From: Erysipelotrichaceae bacterium
GTDB lineage: Bacteria; Bacillota_I; Bacilli_A; ML615J-28; CAG-313
Length of the DNA stretch: 64,000 nucleotides
Direction: 5' to 3'
Assembly (NCBI GenBank): GCA_015059015.1
Contig: SVBG01000011.1
Location: forward strand, 1-64,000
Position numbers and translations under genes: made by a program
Part shown: piece by piece, positions 55,821 to 63,373 of the stretch
Layout of the letters: each line of letters opens with the position of its first letter
How positions within the stretch are numbered: position 1 is the first letter of the stretch
The notes under the pieces: model-generated
Seen by the model: only the letters and a program-made list of their open reading frames with translations
Told to the model about the DNA's origin: nothing
Databases searched by the model: none

Positions 55821-57917
55821 ATGAAAAAATCATTTGTAAAAACATGCTTGTTATTGTGTTTTATATTTATTATTAGTTTTTGTGTTTCCTGCGAAAAGAA
55901 ATGTAAAAATCACGAGTTTATAAATGGTGTTTGTTCTAAATGTGAAGAAGTTGATCCAAACTATAAACCACATACACATGAATATGTTAAAGGTGTTTGT
56001 ATTTGTGGTGAAAAAGATCCAAATTATAATCCCCATGTTCATGAATATGTTGATGGCAAATGTTCTTGTGGTCTGTTAGATCCAAGTCATACGCACATTT
56101 ATATAGAAGGTATTTGTGAGTGTGGTGAAAAAGATTCAGATTATAAACCTGAACCTGTAATTTATACAATTAATTTTAATTTAAATGGTGGTTCTATATC
56201 AAATGCTCTAAAAGAATATGATGGTTCTGTTGATGTAACGCTTCCAACTCCTACTAAAGAAGGTTATGAATTTGGTGGTTGGTATGATAATCCTGAATTT
56301 AATGGAAGTTCTATAACTGAAATACTTGCTGGTTCAAAAGGTGATAAAGTTTTTTATGCTAAGTGGATAGTAAAACAACATGTTCATGAATATATAAATG
56401 GAATATGTGAGTGCGGTGATATTAGTAGACCTATAGGATTTGATGGTCAAAGTATGGAATATGTAATAAAAGTATATTTATTATCAGAAAATGATCCATT
56501 TAATTCAAAGTATTTAGGTGAAAGTCAAGCTTTAAAACAAGCTCATCAAAAGGACGTTGAAGCATTATATAATATTAAAATTAAATATTCTGAATGGGGA
56601 AAAGATGATACTGGAAAGGAATATACATTAAATAATGTTAAAGCAGATTATTTAGATAAATCATTAGAAAAACAAAATGTTTATGTAGCTGAAATTTCTA
56701 CTGATTGGATTTCAATGCTTGTTGAAAACAATGTTTTAACTGAACTATATGATTTAGAATATGAAACTGGATATTTTGATTTATATAATTATGATCCTTA
56801 TGATAATTTAGTAGTTTATGAAGCTGCATCTGTGAATAACAAAGTTTATGGTTTTCAAACTAAGATGGGGCGTCCTGATTATTTCTTATATTATAATGCT
56901 TCTAAAGTCGCTTCTTTAGGGATAGAAGATCCAGCTGAAATGTGGTTTAAAGGTGAATGGACGTGGTCTAATTTTGATAAGTGGGTTGAAGATGCTCAAA
57001 GTAAACTTGGTGATGATGAATATGCTATTGATTGTGATTATGCAGATTTTTTAATCGGTGCTTGTGCTGCTCAAGGGAGTCTTTTGGTTTCAAATTCTCG
57101 TAAAACTATTATATTTGGTAAATCATCAGTAACAAATGTTGCTGATAAAATGAAAACTTATTATAAAGAAGGTTATTGGAATACAAAACATGGTGTTCAA
57201 GAAGTTTCTACAAACTTTAAAGAGGGTAAGACTTTACTTCATAATGGTAGTATATGGTACTTAAATGAATCAATACGTTTTACACCAGAAGGTGAAGAAA
57301 ATGGAATTAATTTTACAATGGGTGTTGTTCCTTATCCAATTGATCAAAATACAGAAGTTACTCCATATACAGCTCCTTATACTTATGAAGATACTGAAGG
57401 TAATTTAGTAGAAGTAACTGAACCTTTAAAAACTAGATCTAATGAACCATTAACTAATAATGATGGTGATGCAATCTATGGTATTGATTTATCTGAATCT
57501 AATTATTTGATTCCTTATACAGGTTCTGAAATGTCTTGTTATTCAATATTTAATTATGAAGGTGAAGGTCAAAATGGTATTAATAGTATAGTAGCGTTTG
57601 ATATATTATATTATTTACTGTTAAGAAGTGCATGTGATCCTAATTCAGAAGGATATACTAGTGATAATATTTATAGATTATATCTAAATAAAAAATTAGA
57701 TAATTCAATTGATGTAGAAGTAATAATGTCAGTTCAAGATTCTAGTCTTTTATATTATGATCCAATAAAAACATTATCTATTAAAGCAGGTAATGGATAT
57801 CATACTACAAATAATGGATTATGGTTAGTTTTGTCTAATATGATGATAAGTGAAGAAACTCCTGCAGAGTTATTAAAAGAACTAGTACCTATATATCAAG
57901 AAATATTAGATAGTTAA
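55821..57917 (+). CDS. Solute-binding lipoprotein with four Cys/His modules and one InlB/Flg_new repeat
   Basis: The 698-residue tandem paralogue of the previous gene has lipobox FCVSC, then four HTHEY-type modules (about 26-118), a single Flg_new repeat (about 120-188: FNLNGGSISNALKEYDG) and another Cys module (HEYINGICECGD). The solute-binding domain follows (GFDGQSMEYVIKV, EDPAEMWFKGEWTWSNFDKW). The binding domain is highly similar to its neighbour, while the repeat part differs in count. It is a separate transcript with AAAGGAGAT before the start. The ligand is unknown. Confidence 0.87.
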   Translation: MKKSFVKTCLLLCFIFIISFCVSCEKKCKNHEFINGVCSKCEEVDPNYKPHTHEYVKGVCICGEKDPNYNPHVHEYVDGKCSCGLLDPSHTHIYIEGICECGEKDSDYKPEPVIYTINFNLNGGSISNALKEYDGSVDVTLPTPTKEGYEFGGWYDNPEFNGSSITEILAGSKGDKVFYAKWIVKQHVHEYINGICECGDISRPIGFDGQSMEYVIKVYLLSENDPFNSKYLGESQALKQAHQKDVEALYNIKIKYSEWGKDDTGKEYTLNNVKADYLDKSLEKQNVYVAEISTDWISMLVENNVLTELYDLEYETGYFDLYNYDPYDNLVVYEAASVNNKVYGFQTKMGRPDYFLYYNASKVASLGIEDPAEMWFKGEWTWSNFDKWVEDAQSKLGDDEYAIDCDYADFLIGACAAQGSLLVSNSRKTIIFGKSSVTNVADKMKTYYKEGYWNTKHGVQEVSTNFKEGKTLLHNGSIWYLNESIRFTPEGEENGINFTMGVVPYPIDQNTEVTPYTAPYTYEDTEGNLVEVTEPLKTRSNEPLTNNDGDAIYGIDLSESNYLIPYTGSEMSCYSIFNYEGEGQNGINSIVAFDILYYLLLRSACDPNSEGYTSDNIYRLYLNKKLDNSIDVEVIMSVQDSSLLYYDPIKTLSIKAGNGYHTTNNGLWLVLSNMMISEETPAELLKELVPIYQEILDS

Positions 57918-57924
57918 GGTAATA

Positions 57925-57962
57925 AATTATAGTTGGTATTTAACTAACTATAATTTTTTATT
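57925..57962 (+). terminator. Terminator after the second solute-binding lipoprotein
   Basis: AAATTATAGTT and AACTATAATTT arms with an extended inner pairing, ending in a T run. Confidence 0.7.
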
Positions 57963-57990
57963 TGTTTTTTTATGTTGTATTTGGTATAAT
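57962..57990 (+). promoter_or_regulatory. Promoter of the lipase gene
   Basis: TTGTTT (57962-57967) and TATAAT (57985-57990), spacer 17. The transcript would start about 15 bases before the proposed ATT start. Confidence 0.55.
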
Positions 57991-58011
57991 AATATAAAAG
58001 AAGGTGTTATC

Positions 58012-58791
58012 ATTAAAACTAGATACCCAATAATTTTAGTACATGGTATTGTAGTAAAAGATTTTAAGAAATTTAAGTGTTTTGGTAAAATTGAAAAAGT
58101 TTTAAAAGAACAAGGTTTAATTGTTTATACTGCTAAAACTGATGGGTTTGGAACTATTCTAAGTAATGCTGAACAATTAAAGAAATATATTAAGTTTGTT
58201 TTAGAAAAAGAAAATGTTGATAAAGTTAATATTATTGCTCATTCTAAAGGTGGACTTGACGCTAAATATATGATAACAAATTTAGATATGGAAGAAAGTG
58301 TTGCATCACTTACAACACTATGTACTCCTCATAAAGGGTCTCCTATCGCAAGTAAACTTCTTAACCTTCCTAAATGGTTGTTAAAATTTATTAGTTTTTG
58401 GATTAATTTTTGGTATAAAATATTCGGAGATGAACATCCTGATAGTTTAGAAGTATGTAAAGAGTTAAAGCGTGTTAATTTAGAAGAAGAAGATTGTTTA
58501 ATGATAAGTGAAAAAGTTTATTGTCAAAGTTATTCTTCTAAAATGAATAAGTCTACTGATGATTTTTTAATGGGAATACCTTATGCTTTTTCAATGTATT
58601 TTGAGCATGTTGAAACGGATGGAATGGTACCTGTTGATTCTTGTGTGTTTGGTGAATATAAAGGATATGCGATTGATGATTCTATATCACATTCAGAAAT
58701 TATTGATTTTATGGTTAAACATAAGAAAAAAGAAAAGGTTTATAAGTTTTATATAAGTGTATGCGTTGAACTTATAAAAAAGGGTTATTAA
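58012..58791 (+). CDS. Alpha/beta-hydrolase lipase with an apparent ATT start codon
   Basis: The frame reads TRYPIILVHGIVV (oxyanion HG) near the N-terminus and IIAHSKGGLDAKYM (nucleophile serine in A-H-S-K-G) about 70 residues later. Later come CTPHKGSP, VETDGMVPVDS (acid) and ISHSEIIDF (histidine): a triacylglycerol lipase/esterase fold. The first in-frame ATG (58270) lies after the nucleophile and cannot be the start. No ATG, GTG or TTG is in frame downstream of the promoter. The well-spaced GAAGGTG at 58000-58006 points to ATT 58012 (or ATC 58009), giving about 259 residues. TraX overlaps in the same transcript. Confidence 0.82.
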   Translation: MKTRYPIILVHGIVVKDFKKFKCFGKIEKVLKEQGLIVYTAKTDGFGTILSNAEQLKKYIKFVLEKENVDKVNIIAHSKGGLDAKYMITNLDMEESVASLTTLCTPHKGSPIASKLLNLPKWLLKFISFWINFWYKIFGDEHPDSLEVCKELKRVNLEEEDCLMISEKVYCQSYSSKMNKSTDDFLMGIPYAFSMYFEHVETDGMVPVDSCVFGEYKGYAIDDSISHSEIIDFMVKHKKKEKVYKFYISVCVELIKKGY

Positions 58792-58792
58792 T

Positions 58793-59512
58793 ATGAAATT
58801 TGGATTTTTATCTAATAATATGTTAAAAGTTATTGCATGCATCACAATGTTAATAGATCATATGGGAGTAATACTTTTTCCTAATATAATGATTCTTAGA
58901 ATTATTGGTAGAGTTTCTTTTCCAATATTTGCATTTTTACTTGCGGAAGGATGCTTTTATACTAGAAATAAATTAAAACATTTTTTAGTAATAAGTGGTT
59001 TTGCAGTAGTTATGCAGGTAGTTTTATATCTTGCAACTTCAATGACTGATTTTTCGATTTTTGTTCATTTTTCTATTGCAGTTGGTATATGTTATATTAT
59101 TGATTTTATTGATTTTATTGATAAGTTTTTTAGAGAAAAGAAATATATTGTATCAATTAGTTTAATAATCGGTTTAATCTTACTAAGTTGTTTTATATTT
59201 ATAATTGATAATAGTACTATGTATTTTTATTCAAACTATGGTATATATGGAATATTCTTACCTGTTTTAATGTATATAGTAAGAAAGTATATAAAAGATA
59301 TTCATATATTTATTAATATTATATTAATATGTATTGCGCTAGTTTTAATGAATCATTTTAGAGCATATAATTATCAATTATATGGAATGTTGTCTTTTGT
59401 ATTTATTTTACTATATAATGGAAAAAAAGGAAAATATAATTTAAAATATTTATTCTATATTTTCTATCCACTTCATATGGTAATACTTTACGCTATAGCA
59501 ATGTTTTTTTAG
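58793..59512 (+). CDS. TraX family membrane protein
   Basis: The 239-residue integral membrane protein has about eight hydrophobic segments. The signature N-terminal region is LKVIACITMLIDHMGVILFP (about 11-30) with RIIGRVSFPIFAFLLAEG (about 37-54), and the C-terminus is FYPLHMVILYAIAMFF. TraX proteins are acetyltransferase-like; the family includes the F-plasmid pilin acetylase and many chromosomal members of unknown substrate. It starts one base after the lipase stop; a NUDIX gene follows after AGGAGG. Confidence 0.88.
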   Translation: MKFGFLSNNMLKVIACITMLIDHMGVILFPNIMILRIIGRVSFPIFAFLLAEGCFYTRNKLKHFLVISGFAVVMQVVLYLATSMTDFSIFVHFSIAVGICYIIDFIDFIDKFFREKKYIVSISLIIGLILLSCFIFIIDNSTMYFYSNYGIYGIFLPVLMYIVRKYIKDIHIFINIILICIALVLMNHFRAYNYQLYGMLSFVFILLYNGKKGKYNLKYLFYIFYPLHMVILYAIAMFF

Positions 59513-59521
59513 GAGGTTAAA

Positions 59522-60040
59522 ATGGAAATAGTTGATTTATATGATAAAGATAAAAAACTAACTAATATGCAAGTATCAAGGGGGGTTAAAGTACCTAAAG
59601 GATATTATAGATTAGTAGTTCATATGTGTATCTTTAATAAAGAAGGTAAAATGCTTATTCAAAAAAGGGCTCCTCATAAACACTGGGGTAATAAATGGGA
59701 TATTAGTGTTGGAGGTTGTGCGGTTGCAGGTGAAACTAGTGGAGAGGCTGCAACAAGGGAAATTAAAGAAGAGATTGGATTAGATATTGATTTAACTAAT
59801 ACAAGATGTAATTTTACATTTACTTTTGAAGATGGATTTGATGATATATATTTAATTAATGTTGATGATATTGAATTATCAAGCCTTATACTTCAAGAAT
59901 CAGAAGTAATAGACGTTTCATGGGCTAGTATGGATGAAATACTTACAATGATTAAAAATGATGAATTTATTATGTACTATGAAAGTTATATTAAATTATT
60001 ATTTGAATTTAGAAATGCTATAGATATGTATAGTGAATAA
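59522..60040 (+). CDS. NUDIX hydrolase
   Basis: The 172 residues contain a complete NUDIX box, GGCAVAGETSGEAATREIKE (about 66-85) followed by EIG, which fits G-x5-E-x7-R-E-U-x-E-E-x-G. The overall layout (MEIVDLYDKDKKLT, then LVVHMCIFNKEGKMLIQKRA, KWDISVGG) resembles the YfcD/IPP-isomerase-like group. Substrate unknown. The conserved box arginine is encoded by AGG (59756-59758). It ends the lipase-traX-nudix operon. Confidence 0.9.
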   Translation: MEIVDLYDKDKKLTNMQVSRGVKVPKGYYRLVVHMCIFNKEGKMLIQKRAPHKHWGNKWDISVGGCAVAGETSGEAATREIKEEIGLDIDLTNTRCNFTFTFEDGFDDIYLINVDDIELSSLILQESEVIDVSWASMDEILTMIKNDEFIMYYESYIKLLFEFRNAIDMYSE

Positions 60041-60044
60041 GAAA

Positions 60045-60078
60045 AAGCAGGTTCATATTTTAATATGGACCTGCTTTA
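60045..60078. terminator. Bidirectional terminator between NUDIX and histidine phosphatase genes
   Basis: AAGCAGGTTCATAT and ATATGGACCTGCTT flank TTTA with one G-T wobble. The right arm includes the stop codon of the minus-strand gene. Confidence 0.75.
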
Positions 60079-60648
60079 GTCATTTAAGTTAAAAATATAT
60101 TTAGTTATTTGATTATCTTTTATATAAACATAGTTTCTTGATGCATTATATAGAGGTGATGTAAAGGTAAATTCATTTGATATTTTTGTAAATAGACCTT
60201 TAATAAAATGAGAGTGTGTAGCAATTAATATTTTTTTGCCCTTATATGTATTGGCGATTTTTAATATTGCGTTAAAAGCTCTATTTTGTAGTTCATAACT
60301 TTTTTCTAAGTTTTCTACATCATCACGTTTTATTTTATCATAGATTTCTTCACAAATAAGGCATCCTTCTGCTTTACCAAAATCACGTTCTATAACGTCA
60401 TTATTAATAATAATTTCTCCAGTATAGTTAAGTTCATTAGCAATTATTCTTGCAGAATGAATTGCACGATTTAAAGGACTTGCGATAATAACGTCCCAGT
60501 TTGGATCTTTTTCTTTTAATATTAATCCTACTTCTGTGACTTGTTTAATTCCTTCTTCATTTAAGGGATTATTAATTCTTCATTGGATAAGTTTATTTTT
60601 ATTCCAATCTGTTTGTCCATGTCTGATTAAGCAAATTATTGTTTCCAT
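60076..60648 (-). pseudogene. Histidine phosphatase (phosphoglycerate mutase-like) with an internal TGA
   Basis: The minus strand encodes a full 190-residue phosphatase: ICLIRHGQTDWN with the RHG catalytic core, IIASPLNRAIHSARIIA, VIERDFGKAEG and the second histidine in LIATHSHFIKG. Codon 23 (60582-60580) is TGA, where relatives have glycine in QGR-x-x-x-PLNEEG; GGA to TGA is one base change. The rest of the frame is intact and well conserved, so the change is recent, an assembly error, or read through. A ribosome site GAGGAAAATATA precedes the ATG. Confidence 0.85.
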
Positions 60649-60789
60649 TATATTTTCCTCTTTATATTTTAATTATACTAAATTTTATGGTTTTTATAAA
60701 TAGATTTGCTATAATTTTCTTTTGTTAAACAATAGAAAAAAATGTATAATTATGCTATAATTTATAATACGAAATGAGGGATTATAATT

Positions 60790-61413
60790 ATGAATAATAT
60801 TGCAAAATTAATTAAAGCAAAAACGATTGATTTTACTCAAGTATTAATAAAACATTATAAAGCGATTGGTTTAAATGAAACAACTGCTGTAATAGTAGCT
60901 AAACTTTATTATTTAGCTGATGAAAATGATAATTTCTTAGAACTTGAAAAACTTGCAAAAGAAGTAACAATTAATATTGAAGAGTTAAGTGATTTAGTTA
61001 TTGATTTAGTAAATAAGGGGTATATTGAACTTACACTTGATAATAATGGTAAAGAAACATTTACGCTTGATGGTGTTATTGAAAAGTTAGGTGTTGTGTT
61101 AGATAAAGGATCAAGTGATGAATTACTTGATGAAAGAAAAGAAAAATTAAGTTTAATTGTATCTTATGTTGAGACTACTTTTTCTAGAATTTGTAGTGCT
61201 GCTGATTTAATAATTATAAATGCTTGGCTTGATAATAATTATGATTATGAAGATATTAAAAGTGCTGTGTTTAAAGCATTTCAACTTGGTAAATATAATT
61301 TAAAATATGCTGATGCTATACTTGCAAGTAAAGCATCTCATCAAGCAAAACCTGAAATTGAAGTTGATGAAGAGTTAAAAGCATTATTAGATGGTGCGTA
61401 TGTTAAAAAGTAA
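60790..61413 (+). CDS. dnaD: DnaD-family replication initiation protein
   Basis: The 207-residue protein has a winged-helix N-terminal domain (about 8-95: AVIVAKLYYLADEN, LAKEVTINIEELSDLVIDL) and a DnaD/DnaB2-type C-terminal domain (about 115-185) ending in the YxxxI-like IINAWLDNNYDYEDIKSAV pattern. In Bacilli DnaD helps load the replicative helicase. The overlap with nth reproduces the dnaD-nth order of B. subtilis, which supports the assignment despite divergence. Confidence 0.82.
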   Translation: MNNIAKLIKAKTIDFTQVLIKHYKAIGLNETTAVIVAKLYYLADENDNFLELEKLAKEVTINIEELSDLVIDLVNKGYIELTLDNNGKETFTLDGVIEKLGVVLDKGSSDELLDERKEKLSLIVSYVETTFSRICSAADLIIINAWLDNNYDYEDIKSAVFKAFQLGKYNLKYADAILASKASHQAKPEIEVDEELKALLDGAYVKK

Positions 61414-62050
61414 AGAAGAACTAACTAGTATTTTATTTGAAATAGAAAAAATGTTTCCAAATGCTGGTTGTGAATTAAATTATAATAATGTATTTGAATT
61501 ATTAATTGCAGTGATGCTTAGTGCTCAAACTACTGATAAATCTGTGAATATTGTTACACCTGAGTTATTTAAAAAATATCCTAATGCTAAAACTTTAGGA
61601 AGTGCTAATATAGATGATGTAAAAGAGATTATAAAAAGAATAGGTCTTTATTCAACTAAGTCTAAAAATATTATTGAAACTTCTAAAATATTAGCGGAAA
61701 AATATAATGGTGAAGTTCCATGTGATTTATATGAACTTATGACTCTACCTGGTGTTGGAAGAAAGACAGCAAACGTTGTAATGTCCGAAGGATTTAAAAT
61801 TCCTAGAATTGCAGTTGATACTCACGTTGAACGTGTTAGTAAAAGGCTTGGATTAGTAGATAATGATTCTAGCGTTTTAGATGTAGAGTTAAAATTAATG
61901 GAATTAATAGATGAAACTAAGTGGCATAAATCACATCATTTATTGCTGTTTTTTGGAAGATATTTTTGTCTTGCAAAAAAACCTAATTGTGAAAGTTGTT
62001 TTTATAAAAATAGTTGTATTTATTATAATGACAAAAACCTCCAAGATTAA
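61400..62050 (+). CDS. nth: Endonuclease III
   Basis: This DNA glycosylase/AP lyase removes oxidised pyrimidines. The roughly 216 residues contain MLSAQTTDKSVN (catalytic K in the TTDK stretch), the helix-hairpin-helix LPGVGRKTANVV with AVDTHVERVSKRLGL (catalytic D) and the four-cysteine [4Fe-4S] end C-x6-C-x2-C-x5-C (CLAKKPNCESCFYKNSC). ATG 61400 (14 bases inside dnaD) is preferred over 61391. Its last codons form the left arm of a hairpin with the next gene's ribosome site. Confidence 0.96.
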   Translation: MLKSKEELTSILFEIEKMFPNAGCELNYNNVFELLIAVMLSAQTTDKSVNIVTPELFKKYPNAKTLGSANIDDVKEIIKRIGLYSTKSKNIIETSKILAEKYNGEVPCDLYELMTLPGVGRKTANVVMSEGFKIPRIAVDTHVERVSKRLGLVDNDSSVLDVELKLMELIDETKWHKSHHLLLFFGRYFCLAKKPNCESCFYKNSCIYYNDKNLQD

Positions 62051-62086
62051 TTACTAATTAATAGTAAAATAATAGTGGAGGTTTTT
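62033..62086 (+). promoter_or_regulatory. Hairpin between the end of nth and the cse60-like ribosome site
   Basis: AAAAACCTCCA (62033-62043, last codons of nth) and TGGAGGTTTTT (62076-62086) are perfect 11-base arms. The right arm contains the Shine-Dalgarno GGAGG of the next gene and a T run, so the element can act as a terminator for nth and as a block on translation. Confidence 0.6.
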
Positions 62087-62089
62087 TAT

Positions 62090-62263
62090 ATGCGTGTATA
62101 TGTTTTTGATGAAGAGAATGAATTAGATTTAGAAATGAAAGTTAATGAAGTGTTAAGTGATTATAATAGTGATGATATCTTTGATATTAAATATAGTGTT
62201 GCGGTAACATATGATGAAAGAGAACAAATATATTGTTTTTCTTGTATGATTATAATTAAATAA
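62090..62263 (+). CDS. Cse60-like small sporulation-associated protein
   Basis: The 57-residue acidic protein begins MRVYVFDEENELDLEMKVNE and ends in DIKYSVAVTYD followed by EREQIYCFSCMIIIK. This matches the Cse60 family as I recall it: VFDEE near the start, then DIKYxV and EQIYCFSAMIIY. B. subtilis cse60 is transcribed by sigma-E in the mother cell. The start at 62090 follows GGAGGTTTTTTAT; an upstream in-frame ATG at 62075 lies in the Shine-Dalgarno hairpin and is not favoured. Function unknown. Confidence 0.72.
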   Translation: MRVYVFDEENELDLEMKVNEVLSDYNSDDIFDIKYSVAVTYDEREQIYCFSCMIIIK

Positions 62264-62270
62264 ATAGAAA

Positions 62271-62313
62271 GACAACTATTTAAGAATATATCTTAAGTAG
62301 TTGTTTTATTATT
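62271..62313 (+). terminator. Terminator after the cse60-like gene
   Basis: Arms ACAACTATTTAAGA and TCTTAAGTAGTTGT with one mismatch, followed by TTTTATT. Confidence 0.7.
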
Positions 62314-62315
62314 TA

Positions 62316-62340
62316 TTTTGACAACAAAATGTTGTCAAAA
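62316..62340. promoter_or_regulatory. Long perfect operator-like dyad upstream of the XRE regulator
   Basis: TTTTGACAACA and TGTTGTCAAAA are perfect 11-base arms around AAA, lying 15 bases upstream of the -35 box of the regulator gene. A dyad here fits a binding site for the downstream helix-turn-helix protein. Confidence 0.6.
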
Positions 62341-62355
62341 GGGTTGTATGAAAAC

Positions 62356-62385
62356 TTGACTTTTCTGTACTGATGATGATATAAT
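62356..62385 (+). promoter_or_regulatory. Promoter of the XRE regulator
   Basis: TTGACT (62356-62361) and TATAAT (62380-62385), spacer 18. Confidence 0.6.
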
Positions 62386-62416
62386 TTAAGTGAAATTTTG
62401 AAAAAGGTGAAGTATT

Positions 62417-63373
62417 ATGACTTTTAGGGAGTTTTTAAAGGATAGAAGAGAAAAACTTAATTTATCATAAACAGATATTGCTTGTGAACTTGGAATATTA
62501 AAACAAACAGTAAGTAGATGGGAGAATGATGTATCTTTACCAGATATTATGATTATTCCTAGACTTGCAGAAATATTAAATGTTAGTCCATATCATATTG
62601 TTGATGTAATTTGGGGTGGTAAGTCTTTAGTTGGTTCATTTTATATTAAAGTATCAGATGAATTTGAGATTAATAAATTAAATTATTATTTTGGAAAAGT
62701 ACGAAAAATTGATAAAGATATATATGCTATACGATGTTTAAATGAAACATTGAATGAGTTTATTGAACAATATTATAATGAATCAAAAATAAAAATAGTA
62801 CAACCTGTTTCTAAAAAAGAAAGTATTATTTTTGGTAATTTACCTAGTTGTGATAATTATTCAGAAGAAGATAAATTTTATACGGTTATAAATTATTGTT
62901 TAAAAAGACATTCTATTGTTTTAAGAGGACGTTACATTTTACATAAGAGTATTAGTGGTTATAATTTGTTTGAAAATATAAGTAATAAATTTGTAGAGTT
63001 TGATTTATTTAATAAATTTAAGTTTGTTTATGAAAATGCAAATAGTCAAGAAAAATTTGATGAATTACATAAATGGTTATGTGATATTATAATAGATATT
63101 TATATGAGTGAGTTTAGTTTTTCTTTAGTTGTTGTTGAGAAGTTTAATAAAATAAAATATTATGAAACTCAATGTATTGTCAATAGTGTATTTAAAATGA
63201 TGAATGAAATTGGGTTAGTTGATGGAAAAAATATAAAATATTTTCATAATAAGTGTTCATATGCATTATTTTTAAATAATAGTATTGATTGGAGTAATTA
63301 TGATGAGTATTTAAAGAATAAAATATATTTAATAGAAACTGGAGATGAAAATGGAAATATTAAAGTTTTCTAA
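62417..63373 (+). pseudogene. XRE-family regulator interrupted by an in-frame TAA
   Basis: From ATG 62417, behind AAAAAGGTGAAG, the frame reads MTFREFLKDRREKLNLS, then TAA (62468-62470), then TDIACELGILKQTVSRWEND and VSLPDIMIIPRLAEILNVSP: a classic Cro/C1 helix-turn-helix in which the stop replaces the glutamine of LSQ-x-x-(I/L)A. CAA to TAA is one transition. The remaining 274-codon frame from ATG 62549 lacks the first helices and could not bind DNA alone. The roughly 220-residue C-terminal part is unrecognised. It overlaps the next gene by 23 bases. Confidence 0.8.

Noticed and set aside
58270-58791. Treating ATG 58270 as the lipase start
   Set aside because: This would remove the oxyanion HG motif and the nucleophile serine, which are encoded in frame upstream.
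59756-59758. Possible reassignment of AGG from arginine to another amino acid, suspected because of rare AGG use in this kind of genome
   Set aside because: AGG encodes the invariant arginine of the NUDIX box here, and also sits at conserved arginines in nth (SKRLGL) and in the AbiEii block (NIERTF), so it reads as arginine.
60580-60582. TGA read as tryptophan (genetic code 4)
   Set aside because: The aligned position is glycine in relatives, all tryptophans in intact genes are TGG, and no other gene is broken by TGA. One site cannot support code 4; the question is left open as a finding.
62549-63373. Treating the 274-codon frame from ATG 62549 as the complete gene
   Set aside because: It begins in the middle of a helix-turn-helix domain whose missing half is present just upstream in the same frame with a good ribosome site.
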